From Snodgrassella alvi_G (GTDB lineage: Bacteria > Pseudomonadota > Gammaproteobacteria > Burkholderiales > Neisseriaceae): DNA of 64,000 nt. Below the pieces are notes generated by a model. The model worked only from the letters and a program-made list of their open reading frames with translations, made no database searches and was not told the origin of the DNA. This document shows positions 18,973 to 26,938 of this stretch, one piece after another. Position 1 is the stretch's first letter; the number at the start of each line of letters is the position of its first letter. The DNA lies in assembly GCA_946478525.1 (NCBI GenBank), contig CAMLCH010000008.1, positions 5,888-69,887 on the forward strand. Reading direction: 5' to 3'. The position numbers were made by a program, and so were the translations under genes.

Positions 18973-20130
18973 ATGCAAAATAAACTTTCACTGAATTCAT
19001 CTCAACACTGGCAGGATTTTGTAGAAGAATTATGTACACAAGGCAATCACTTTGTTAATAATGCCCCTTTTCAAGTCACCAGCACTGAGATCAATAACGA
19101 AAAAGTCCCTGTTATCTGGAATACCAGCAACAACCCGCAAACAAGCTGGATAGCGAGTTTACTCAATAGCTATGGACCTTATGCGCGCGCCGAACTGGAA
19201 TTAATCCATACTCCAAAATATATGCGACTATTTTTTGCCGGATTATCCTATATTGCACAGTTATTAATGCAGATGAGTGGCTTGGGTAGCGGTATTTTTT
19301 TGGATCACTGGTTTTTAGCGACTAATATCTATCCCAGCAATCGTACAGCCAATGATATTTTGCTGGCGGTAAAAAATTTAGTCAGAGAGGCAGCTGATAA
19401 AAATCTTAATAATTTACCTATTATCATCCGTTCATTGACACCAATATTTCATGCGGACATAATCAATGAGCTGCAACAAAATGGTTTCTTATTGATTCCA
19501 ACACGACAGGTATGGATTGCCAGCAATCTACATGAACCCAGCTGGCGCCGGCATGCTGATGTGAAAAGGGATCTTCGTTTGGAAAAAAAATATACCTCTC
19601 AGTCGGAATGGGTGGCAGGTACAGATTTCTCTGATGATGATTTTGACCGTGCTCTATTTCTTTATAATCAACTGTACCGAAAAAAATATCCGCCATATAA
19701 TCCAGACTATTCTGTAGATTTCATTAAAACAGCAGTACAGACAGGTTTTATACAATTTTATGGTTTACGGTTAGTAAACCACTCAGACACTTCATCAAAA
19801 AATCCTTTAAGCGGGTTTGTTGGTCTTATTCGACATGAAAATCAATTTGCAACTCCGATACTCGGATATGATTTGGAGCTGCCCATACAATATGGACTTT
19901 ATCGTCGATTAATGCTGAAAGCTTTTTTAGAAACGGAAAAACACCGCGGTATATTGCACTGTAGTGCTGGCGCAGGAAATTTTAAAGCACAACGAGGTGC
20001 TCAGTTTTATCCTGAATTCGCTGCTATATGGATGCAGCATTTGCCGGGCTACCGTCAGAGCATATTTAAAACTTTGAATAAGATCATTAATACTTTTATT
20101 ACTCCTTATGCGGCCAAAAAACAGTTTTAA
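18973..20130 (+). CDS. GNAT/FemAB-like acyltransferase
   Basis: About 385 residues. The ATG at 18973 (MQNKLSLN) is chosen because it lies just past the upstream stop; a start at 18928 would overlap that gene. The C-terminal half has the layout of GNAT/FemAB-type acyl- or aminoacyl-transferases: a charged KRDLRLEKKY segment, ALFLYNQLYRKKYPPYNPDY, GFVGLIRHENQFATPILGYD, and the closing HCSAGAGNFKAQRGAQFYPEF. A FemX-like or N-acyltransferase activity is plausible but not proven. It is the last gene of the ATP-grasp pair; base composition falls sharply just downstream, where a toxin remnant starts. Confidence 0.65.
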   Translation: MQNKLSLNSSQHWQDFVEELCTQGNHFVNNAPFQVTSTEINNEKVPVIWNTSNNPQTSWIASLLNSYGPYARAELELIHTPKYMRLFFAGLSYIAQLLMQMSGLGSGIFLDHWFLATNIYPSNRTANDILLAVKNLVREAADKNLNNLPIIIRSLTPIFHADIINELQQNGFLLIPTRQVWIASNLHEPSWRRHADVKRDLRLEKKYTSQSEWVAGTDFSDDDFDRALFLYNQLYRKKYPPYNPDYSVDFIKTAVQTGFIQFYGLRLVNHSDTSSKNPLSGFVGLIRHENQFATPILGYDLELPIQYGLYRRLMLKAFLETEKHRGILHCSAGAGNFKAQRGAQFYPEFAAIWMQHLPGYRQSIFKTLNKIINTFITPYAAKKQF

Positions 20131-20186
20131 CTCAACCAAATCACCTTCTGAAACTGTTAAAACATACGACGCTACTTTAATTATAG

Positions 20187-20555
20187 ATCGGATCGTTTGC
20201 AGACCTGGCACATGCGAAAAATTTTGCAGTTAATGGTGGTGCTGATGAAATTACAAAAAAAATTGTAAATGATTATCAGAATAAATTAAAACAGGGAGAA
20301 ATAAATCATGAAGGAAAAATAGCAGATAGAAGAGAAGCTGCTCATTCAGAAATTAGAGCTTTAGATGATGCAATAAAAGCTAAAAGAGAGGCAGGAATAC
20401 CTGTTGATGAAAACTCAATAAAAGATATGTATTTACACAACAGAGATCTTCAAAAAAATGCGATTCAGAATAATGGTGGTATACCTCCAATAAAAGATAG
20501 ATGCCCTCATTGTGAAATATTAACGAATGATATAAATATTATAGGTCATAAATAA
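20187..20555 (+). pseudogene. Orphan C-terminal module of a YwqJ-like deaminase toxin (no start codon)
   Basis: An open frame of 122 codons that begins right after a stop and has no usable start codon at its front; the only Met is deep inside (DMYLHNRDL). It contains EAAHSEIRALDDAIKA and, near the end, GGIPPIKDRCPHCEIL: the His-x-Glu and Cys-x-x-Cys zinc ligands of the cytidine-deaminase-like fold, in the spacing of YwqJ-type polymorphic-toxin tips. It is followed six bases later by a YwqK-like immunity gene. The delivery part of the toxin is absent, so this is a displaced toxin tip, as found in reservoirs of contact-dependent or Maf/Rhs-type systems. The protein is unlikely to be made unless recombined onto a full toxin. 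Confidence 0.7.
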
Positions 20556-20561
20556 TATAAA

Positions 20562-21107
20562 ATGATAAATAAAAATAACATACGATTATCAGAGACAGAT
20601 CCTAAATTATTTAGTGTTGAAGATACCAATACGGGATTATTAATTTTCTATATTGGAGAAGGTAAGGAATTATTTACAGGAGAATTATATGAAGAATTTA
20701 ATGGTCAAATAGTATCTGAATATGAAGTTAAGAATGGGAGAAAAGAAGGAATTCAAAAAGATTATTTTCAAAGTGGGGAATTGGAAGAAATTAGTGAATG
20801 GAGGGGTAATTTAAAATATGGGATAAGTAAAGTTTATGAAGAACAGGGGAGATTAGAATCTGTAAGTACTGTATGGAATAATGATTACATAAAAATAATA
20901 GAGGTTTTAGAGAAAAAAGTATTTGAAAAGAAAATTATTAAAAAAGAAAATCTCCCTAAAAAAATTATTTTTTTACTAAGCTTATCAGATCAGGAATTAC
21001 TTGATTACTCTTTTAATGAAAAAAACGAATTTTATTCTGAACAAGATAATAATAACTTCAATGGTTGGGGAGTTGTTGATAATAAATACACTATCAGAGA
21101 TATTTGA
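20562..21107 (+). CDS. YwqK-like (MORN-variant repeat) immunity protein
   Basis: 181 residues, acidic and AT-rich. The middle carries MORN-variant repeats of about 23 residues: FNGQIVSEYEVKNGRKEGIQ, FQSGELEEISEWRGNLKYGI and EEQGRLESVSTVWNND. Such repeats define the YwqK family, found paired with YwqJ deaminase toxins as the antitoxin. It starts six bases after the toxin tip and is followed by a shortened paralog. The likely role is to bind and block the cognate deaminase of sibling cells. The C-terminal ~60 residues have no recognised family. Low G+C compared with the flanks suggests horizontal origin. Confidence 0.65.
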   Translation: MINKNNIRLSETDPKLFSVEDTNTGLLIFYIGEGKELFTGELYEEFNGQIVSEYEVKNGRKEGIQKDYFQSGELEEISEWRGNLKYGISKVYEEQGRLESVSTVWNNDYIKIIEVLEKKVFEKKIIKKENLPKKIIFLLSLSDQELLDYSFNEKNEFYSEQDNNNFNGWGVVDNKYTIRDI

Positions 21108-21118
21108 ATGAATTTTAA

Positions 21119-21464
21119 ATGAAAAATATAGAAGAATTATACACTAAAGGTAATTCCCATACAGGGGAAACTATATATTATCTAGATAAAGAATTAGTTC
21201 AGCCTTATAAAGGCATAGTAATTGATGAAGACCAAAAAAATATTAATTGGGAGTTTGAAGTTGTAGATGGGAAACAGAATGGAATAGAGAAAGTTTATTA
21301 TTCTAATGGAAATTTAGAACAAATATCCGAATATAAAAGTAATTTACAATTTGGAGTATCAAAAGAATATGATGATTTAGCAGAATAGCAGGGGGAAAGT
21401 ATCTGAGGTTATAAATTTAAAAGAACTTGATACAAAAAAGTTTTCAAAGAGCGGGAGAAGCTAA
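21119..21464 (+). pseudogene. Frameshifted second YwqK-like immunity gene
   Basis: The intact frame (21119-21388) codes for 89 residues beginning MKNIEELYTKGNSHTGETIYY, with MORN-variant repeats VVDGKQNGIEKVYYSNGNLEQ and ISEYKSNLQFGVSKEYDD. Homology appears to continue after the stop in another frame (GKVSEVINLKELDTKKF, ending at 21464), where the first paralog continues with its next repeat. The gene has therefore lost its C-terminal half by a frameshift near 21380. The first 89 residues may still be made. It begins 11 bases after the first immunity gene. Confidence 0.55.
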
Positions 21465-21538
21465 AGTATATTTTTTTGACGTATCTGAATAGATGGGAAA
21501 TTAGATTAAAAGTACTTCTATTGTTTCAATAGAATATA

Positions 21539-21859
21539 AAAAATCGACTAAATTTAGGCAACTTAACAGCTAAGGATGAATATGATGATAATAAAACACA
21601 AGAATTCCCAGATGGATTCATATACTTTTCGAATTTTATATAATATTTAAAAGATGACGCACGATATTCAAAAGACGATATTTACAATTTTAAGTTAATT
21701 CTAGAAATATTATGGAATAACGGAATACCTGCAATAGCAAGTTGTGATTTTGAAGAAAAATTACTAAAGAAATATCAATTCATTTTAATTGCTAAAATAT
21801 ATTTTTATCCGTCTTTCTCTGCCCATCTGATGGGTACATCATCCATAAAAAAGGTTTAA
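21539..21859 (+). pseudogene. Decayed gene, probably another immunity-type remnant
   Basis: One frame reads LNLGNLTAKDEYDDNKTQEF, then PDGFIYFSNFI, hits a stop at 21641-21643, and continues as YLKDDARYSKDDIYNFKLI, LEILWNNGIPAIASCDFEEK to a stop at 21857-21859. No start codon fits the front. The protein-like composition across the stop and the low G+C indicate a former gene of the same toxin/immunity island. Its family is not recognised. Nothing is recognised from 21860 to 22031. Confidence 0.45.
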
Positions 21860-22031
21860 ACCAAGTCATTCTTTCAGCTTTAAAGAGCGGATGTACAAAA
21901 ATCTGAGCATCTAAAGCCGGTAAAGTAATTTCTTTCCTGTATGCCTAATATACTGTTATTATTTCTTTATCAAAAATCTTTTATTTCTTTTTCTTTCATA
22001 GAATATCTATATAAATAAAATCCAATTTATA

Positions 22032-22931
22032 CTAAGGCAACAGACCGCTTAATTCTCCCAGAAACCAATTGACTCTGGGGTCAGGTGTAGGTCGGGTTAC
22101 CGCAAAATAATTAACGATAAAGGTGGCCTGCTGCGCCAATAATGGCACCAGTTCGCCAGTGCGCACATAAGATTCTGCAACTTCTTCGGATAAAAAACCA
22201 ATATGACTGCCAGCAAGAATAAACAGCAACGCAGCTTGCTGTTTATGTGCTACCGCTGTGGTATTTCCGCTCAGCAAACCATTTCCTTGCTGCTGACGCG
22301 CGTAAGTACGTTTTACCCACTGATAGTCTTCTACCAATAAATTCATTGTCAGATCTTTGACTTTAGCAGCCGGATGCATAGCCTGACAGTAGATGTACTC
22401 ACGCTCTTCAAATACCAACTGATATTGCAGATTTTTAAGCAGACTATAATAATAACCAATACCGAAATCCATCTGATTATTAGCGATGGCGATTTCAATA
22501 TCCTGTGGGGCACAAATATCTATTGATAATCGTAATTCAGGATAATGTTGATAGGCACTGGCAATAACTTTATTGAGAATACGTTGAAAATCAGATGGTA
22601 ATTTTTCAACCAGCCCGATACGCAATGTACCCGATAAAACTGAACGATGCCATTTAATATTTTGTACTTCACGATGAAATTCAGAAGTAGCCTGTAATAA
22701 TAAAGTGCAAGCTTCATATAACTGATGTCCGGCCTTAGTCAGGGCAAAACCAGAACGACCACGTCGACAAAGAATCACACCAAGACTTTCTTCAAGATGA
22801 GCCAGATGGGTACTAATGGCGGATTGCGACATATTCAAGCGCTTTTGTGCTGCCGTAACACCCTGACATTCCACAATAGCCACAAAAGCCTGTAAAGCTT
22901 TTAAATCATGCTTAATCAAGGTGTGTAACAT
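22032..22931 (-). CDS. LysR-family transcriptional regulator
   Basis: 299 residues. The N-terminus is a LysR-type winged helix-turn-helix (LKALQAFVAIVECQGVTAAQ then QSAISTHLAHLEESLGVILC, residues ~10-55), followed by a typical two-lobed effector-binding domain (LSGTLRIGLVEKL and FILAGSHIGFLSEEVA). The target and inducer are unknown. It lies 20 bases after cyaY on the same strand, so it could be read from the cyaY promoter. The usual divergent partner of a LysR gene is missing; the downstream side is the toxin remnant island. Confidence 0.85.
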   Translation of the reverse strand: MLHTLIKHDLKALQAFVAIVECQGVTAAQKRLNMSQSAISTHLAHLEESLGVILCRRGRSGFALTKAGHQLYEACTLLLQATSEFHREVQNIKWHRSVLSGTLRIGLVEKLPSDFQRILNKVIASAYQHYPELRLSIDICAPQDIEIAIANNQMDFGIGYYYSLLKNLQYQLVFEEREYIYCQAMHPAAKVKDLTMNLLVEDYQWVKRTYARQQQGNGLLSGNTTAVAHKQQAALLFILAGSHIGFLSEEVAESYVRTGELVPLLAQQATFIVNYFAVTRPTPDPRVNWFLGELSGLLP

Positions 22932-22951
22932 AATATTCTCATTATTTAGAG

Positions 22952-23290
22952 TTAATTAAAAACAGGTATTAAGACATCATCACCACTGGCTAATGATAAT
23001 ACTTGACTTAATACCACAAAAAATTCACTGTTATCTCGAGCAGAACGCCATTGCCCTTCTGTTTGAGCAAAATGATAACCACCGCTTTTAGCCGCAATCC
23101 ATAATTCCTGCGTGGCGGTATGACGGTTAACTACAATTTGCTCATTATCCTCAGACTCAATATTCAACACATTACCGTTTATCTCACAGTCCAATGACCA
23201 GCCATGTGTATCAATTGTTTCTTCTATATAAGCAAACAAATCATCACTGTACTGTAAAAATTCACTTTCAGTCATTTTGATTACCGCCAT
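22952..23290 (-). CDS. cyaY: Iron donor protein CyaY (frataxin)
   Basis: 112 residues, the bacterial frataxin that binds iron and modulates Fe-S cluster assembly by IscS. It begins with MTESEFLQYSDDLFAYIEET, giving the acidic first helix, and keeps the beta-sheet residues IVVNRHTATQELWIAAKSGG and HFAQTEGQWRSARD. A second ATG at 23275 gives a protein that fits the family N-terminus better; the outer ATG adds five residues. It is divergent from lptM and lysA, an arrangement conserved in Neisseriaceae and other proteobacteria. Confidence 0.95.
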   Translation of the reverse strand: MAVIKMTESEFLQYSDDLFAYIEETIDTHGWSLDCEINGNVLNIESEDNEQIVVNRHTATQELWIAAKSGGYHFAQTEGQWRSARDNSEFFVVLSQVLSLASGDDVLIPVFN

Positions 23291-23420
23291 CTATACACTT
23301 TATTACAATTAAAGTCTAATCTTGCCATATAATAGGAACAAAGCCCAGTGATTATCGGTAACGCCATATACTGACACTGATTTCCACTATAACCAGCATT
23401 TAATACTGTGAGCTTAATTA

Positions 23421-23591
23421 ATGTCTCGTCTTTTATTTTTATGCCTGATCACAACTGGTCTGCTATCTGCCTGCGGATATAAAGGAGATTTATATCTTCC
23501 TAAGGAAAAAGGTAAAAGCAAATTCGGTACGGTACAAACCGGCCTTTCCATAGAACCTATTGATCAGAAAAAACTCCCCAAAAATGACTGA
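23421..23591 (+). CDS. lptM: LptM-like small lipoprotein (YifL family)
   Basis: 56 residues. A signal peptide MSRLLFLCLITTGLLSACG ends in the lipobox LSAC, and after the lipidated Cys comes the family motif GYKGDLYLP. LptM assists oxidative maturation of the LPS translocon LptDE in the outer membrane. The stop overlaps the start of lysA by eight bases (ATGACTGA), a translationally coupled layout seen in many proteobacteria. The protein is at the lower size limit but its motif is clear. Confidence 0.88.
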   Translation: MSRLLFLCLITTGLLSACGYKGDLYLPKEKGKSKFGTVQTGLSIEPIDQKKLPKND

Positions 23592-24810
23592 TTCCCTGAA
23601 ATGTGAACAAGTACCATACTCTACTCTAGCCGCACAATATGGTACTCCATTGTATGTTTATAGCCAGCAAGCCATCACGGCTGCCTTTGTGCAATACCAA
23701 CAAAACTTTGCCTCATTAAATCCACTGATCTGCTATGCTGTCAAAGCTAATGGTAATTTATCCATACTACGCCACTTTGCCAGTTTGGGCAGTGGTTTCG
23801 ACATCGTTTCCGGTGGCGAATTACAGCGTGTTTTGCTGGCGGGTGGTGATGCAGAAAAAATACTATTTTCTGGTGTAGGTAAGAGTAAGGCTGAAATTGA
23901 ACTGGCCTTAACACACAATATCCTTTGTTTTAATGTAGAGTCTATCCCTGAACTGGAACGTATCAATACTGTTGCCGGAGAGCTCGGAAAAAAAGCACCG
24001 ATATCTTTGCGGATAAATCCAAATGTTGATGCTAAAACTCACCCCTATATTTCTACTGGGCTGAAAGCCAATAAATTTGGTATTGCTTACAACGATGCCC
24101 TAACAGCTTATCAACTGGCTGCAAGCTTACCCAATCTAAATGTTATTGGTATAGATTGCCACATAGGTTCGCAATTAACTGACCTGTCACCTTTAGTTGA
24201 AGCACTTGAACGCTTGTTAGTCTTAATTGATCAGCTATCTACACAAGGCATTCAATTGCAGCATATCGATTTAGGCGGTGGGATTGGTATTGTCTATCAG
24301 CATGAAGATGTACCAGATTTAAAAGCATATGCTACAGCTGTAGAAAACCTTTTATCCGGTCGTAATTTAAAACTCATGCTTGAACCTGGACGCAGTTTGA
24401 TTGGCAACGCCGGCAATTTGCTGACTACGGTTGAATATATTAAACAAGGTGAAGAAAAGAATTTTGTTATCGTCGATGCAGCCATGAATGATCTGATACG
24501 TCCAGCACTTTATCAGGGCTATCACACCATTATTAATACTAATACGACTAGAACAAAAGAATTTGTTGCTGATATCGTAGGACCAATCTGTGAAAGTAGC
24601 GATTTTCTGGCCAAAGATCGATCTATTGCGGCTCAGGCAGGTGATATATTGTTAGTGCAAAGTGCCGGTGCATATGCTTCAAGTATGGCCAGTAACTATA
24701 ATACTCGTTGTCGTGCCGCCGAAGTGTTAGTAAATGGTGGCGAACATCACTTGATACGTCAGCGTGAAAGTATTGCTGATCTACTGGCTACAGAAAAAGC
24801 CTGCTTATAA
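23584..24810 (+). CDS. lysA: Diaminopimelate decarboxylase
   Basis: About 408 residues. It decarboxylates meso-diaminopimelate to lysine, the last step of lysine synthesis. It has the PLP-lysine motif CYAVKANGNLSILR, the barrel motifs GSGFDIVSGGEL and HIGSQLTD, and the C-terminal domain motifs EPGRSLIG, VDAAMNDLIRPALYQ, GPICESSDF and SAGAYASSMASNYN. The start at 23584 (MTDSLKCEQ) fits the family and overlaps lptM; the ATG at 23560 lies inside lptM and adds eight residues that are not conserved. Confidence 0.96.
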   Translation: MTDSLKCEQVPYSTLAAQYGTPLYVYSQQAITAAFVQYQQNFASLNPLICYAVKANGNLSILRHFASLGSGFDIVSGGELQRVLLAGGDAEKILFSGVGKSKAEIELALTHNILCFNVESIPELERINTVAGELGKKAPISLRINPNVDAKTHPYISTGLKANKFGIAYNDALTAYQLAASLPNLNVIGIDCHIGSQLTDLSPLVEALERLLVLIDQLSTQGIQLQHIDLGGGIGIVYQHEDVPDLKAYATAVENLLSGRNLKLMLEPGRSLIGNAGNLLTTVEYIKQGEEKNFVIVDAAMNDLIRPALYQGYHTIINTNTTRTKEFVADIVGPICESSDFLAKDRSIAAQAGDILLVQSAGAYASSMASNYNTRCRAAEVLVNGGEHHLIRQRESIADLLATEKACL

Positions 24811-24990
24811 ACAAGCGAAATTAGTAACCATATTCAGTCACAAGTGTAGCGTTCCGGTCAAAATTGTTGTATGAATGCTATGCTTTTGGTTTATTCATTA
24901 ATCTGTGTTTAAAACATCTGTTAGTTACAATTGCCTTAAATCTTGGCGTTATCAGTATCATAAACTGGTTCACGGTATTCTCTACTCTAA

Positions 24991-25026
24991 AAACTAAGCT
25001 GATACTATAAACTAAGCTGATACTAT
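24991..25026. repeat. 18-bp perfect tandem duplication
   Basis: AAACTAAGCTGATACTAT occurs twice in direct succession (24991-25008 and 25009-25026), 75 bases before the aminotransferase start. This looks like a recent slippage event in the promoter region, and it could vary between strains. Confidence 0.9.
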
Positions 25027-25100
25027 CCGTTAAAAAAGATATACTAGCAGATAAACTTAATTCTAGAATTAGCTGATCATCATTTAAGAAAGTTAGATTT

Positions 25101-26285
25101 ATGCTCTGGAAATTTTCTCACCGTGCGCAAAGTTTGAAAAGCTCAACTATCAGAGAAATACTTAAAGTCACAGAACAAGCTGATGTTATTTCATTTGCAG
25201 GTGGTCTGCCATCACCGGATGCATTTCCATTAACAGAAATCAGGGCTGCTGCTAATGCCGTGCTGGAAAGCAATGATATCTACGGTGCATTACAATATGG
25301 ACCAAGTGAAGGTTATAAACCGCTACGTCAATGGATTGCTAATTACCTATCACAACGTGACAATGTAACAGTCAGTGTTGATGAAATTCTGATTGTGACC
25401 GGTTCACAACAAGCACTGGACTTAATCGGCAAAACATTACTCGATAGTAACGATAAAGTACTGGTAGAAACGCCAACCTTTATTGGTGCATTGCAATCCT
25501 TTAATCAATACAATCCGCAATATGTAGCTGTTGCCAGTGATGAAGATGGCTTAATTCCTGACTCTATTGATGATGAAGTTGCACGCACAGCAAAATTTTT
25601 ATACAGCATTCCTAATTTTCAAAACCCTACTGGACGACGATTATCTTTATCAAGGCGACAGGCTTTGGCTGCCAAGGCAAAACAGAATAATCTAGTGCTA
25701 ATTGAAGATGATCCTTACGGCGATCTGGATTATCAGGGACAGCGCCTGCCCGCTTTATATACATTAGCACCAGAAAACACCGTGTATTTAGGTTCTTTTT
25801 CCAAGATTTTAGCTCCCGGTTTACGTTTAGGTTATATAGTTGCAAACAGACAATTTATCAGTAAGCTGCTGCCGCTAAAACAAGCCTCTGATTTACATAC
25901 TCCGAGCCTGACTCAATACATTGCATATCAGATTGTTAGTAAAAATAATTTCCTCAGTGACCATATCCCCAAAATCCGACAAATTTACGGTAGCCGTTGT
26001 CAGTTTATGTTGCAGTCATTGGCCAAATATATGCCACAGGAAGTTAGCTGGAATCAACCAGAAGGTGGTATGTTTATTTGGGTTGAATTACCGGAATACA
26101 TCAATGCGACCGAATTATTGAAAGAGGCTATTAGTCAGAAAGTAGCATTTGCACCCGGCGAAACTTTCTATGTCCACAGTGAAAAAAATAACTGTTTAAG
26201 ACTGGCTTTCGTTACTGTTCCGGAAGAAAAAATTGATACTGGAATAAAGATACTGGCAGATATAATTAAACATCACATTCATTAG
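25101..26285 (+). CDS. PLP-dependent aminotransferase (2-aminoadipate/LysN-like)
   Basis: 394 residues of the class I/II aminotransferase fold. It has the GGLPSPDAFP N-terminal motif of the alpha-aminoadipate/MocR-associated group, ALQYGPSEGYKPLRQWIA, TGSQQALDLIGKTLL, NFQNPTGRRLS, EDDPYGDL and YLGSFSKILAPGLRLGYI with the PLP lysine. Such enzymes have broad specificity toward 2-aminoadipate, aromatic and branched-chain amino acids. It lies downstream of lysA but with a 290-base gap and its own probable promoter. A terminator follows. The in vivo substrate is unknown. Confidence 0.85.
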   Translation: MLWKFSHRAQSLKSSTIREILKVTEQADVISFAGGLPSPDAFPLTEIRAAANAVLESNDIYGALQYGPSEGYKPLRQWIANYLSQRDNVTVSVDEILIVTGSQQALDLIGKTLLDSNDKVLVETPTFIGALQSFNQYNPQYVAVASDEDGLIPDSIDDEVARTAKFLYSIPNFQNPTGRRLSLSRRQALAAKAKQNNLVLIEDDPYGDLDYQGQRLPALYTLAPENTVYLGSFSKILAPGLRLGYIVANRQFISKLLPLKQASDLHTPSLTQYIAYQIVSKNNFLSDHIPKIRQIYGSRCQFMLQSLAKYMPQEVSWNQPEGGMFIWVELPEYINATELLKEAISQKVAFAPGETFYVHSEKNNCLRLAFVTVPEEKIDTGIKILADIIKHHIH

Positions 26286-26337
26286 CAATAAACGGTGACG
26301 ATTTAATTCACATTAGCTTATCTCCATTGCCAATTGT

Positions 26338-26366
26338 GACCAATATCGATCGGTATTGGTCTTTTT
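26338..26366 (+). terminator. Rho-independent terminator of the aminotransferase gene
   Basis: The near-perfect palindrome GACCAATA...TATTGGTC (26338-26361) is followed by TTTTT on the plus strand, about 50 bases after the aminotransferase stop. Confidence 0.75.
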
Positions 26367-26560
26367 AATACTCTGAATCTGAAATAATAAGGCAATTAAG
26401 ACGAACCTTAGCCGCTATTAACCAGCTTTTGAGATCTAGAAAATCCAAAAATTCAACATTTAAAAATCCGATATTTTTACATAACGATATTACTTAGAAT
26501 TTGCTTATTGATTTGACACTTTGATTTACCTGTATAGCTATTATGGATCAGATAAAAATA

Positions 26561-26595
26561 AAAAAATGGACTGGTTAATATCCAGTCCATTTTTA
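26561..26595 (-). terminator. Rho-independent terminator closing the str-rpsJ operon
   Basis: The stem AAAAATGGACTGG / CCAGTCCATTTTT with a seven-base loop is followed by a T-run on the minus strand, right after the rpsJ stop. It shows that transcription ends after rpsJ and does not run into other ribosomal genes. Confidence 0.88.
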
Positions 26596-26608
26596 GTGAT
26601 TCAATACA

Positions 26609-26920
26609 TTATTGAACTTTAATTTCTACATCCACACCAGCAGGCAAGTCCAATTTCATCAATGCATCAGTGGTTTTATCAGTCCAATCGATAATGTCCA
26701 TCAGACGCAGATGTGTGCGGATTTCCAACTGTTCACGTGAAGTTTTATTCACGTGTGGAGAGCGCAGCAAATTGAAACGTTCGATTTTGGTTGGCAGAGG
26801 AATCGGGCCTTTAACCACAGCGCCAGTACGTTTGGCAGTATCCACGATTTCCTGTGCAGAACGATCAATCAGGGCGTAGTCATAAGCTTTCAGACGAATA
26901 CGGATTTTCTGGTTTTTCAT
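26609..26920 (-). CDS. rpsJ: 30S ribosomal protein S10 (NusE)
   Basis: 103 residues, full length, beginning MKNQKIRIRLKAYDYALIDR with the family motifs GPIPLPTKIERFNLLRSPHV and VDVEIKVQ at the end. S10 is both a 30S head protein and NusE, the transcription antitermination factor. It follows tuf by 18 bases as the last gene of the str operon. In many bacteria S10 opens the large S10 ribosomal operon; here a terminator follows and the next gene points the other way. Confidence 0.98.
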   Translation of the reverse strand: MKNQKIRIRLKAYDYALIDRSAQEIVDTAKRTGAVVKGPIPLPTKIERFNLLRSPHVNKTSREQLEIRTHLRLMDIIDWTDKTTDALMKLDLPAGVDVEIKVQ

Positions 26921-26938
26921 ATCTATATTCTTTCTGAA

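Noticed and set aside
22032..22931. LysR gene as ArgP/IciA
   Set aside because: The DNA-binding helix fits the general LysR family but the remainder shows no ArgP-specific motif and no neighbouring lysine/arginine exporter.
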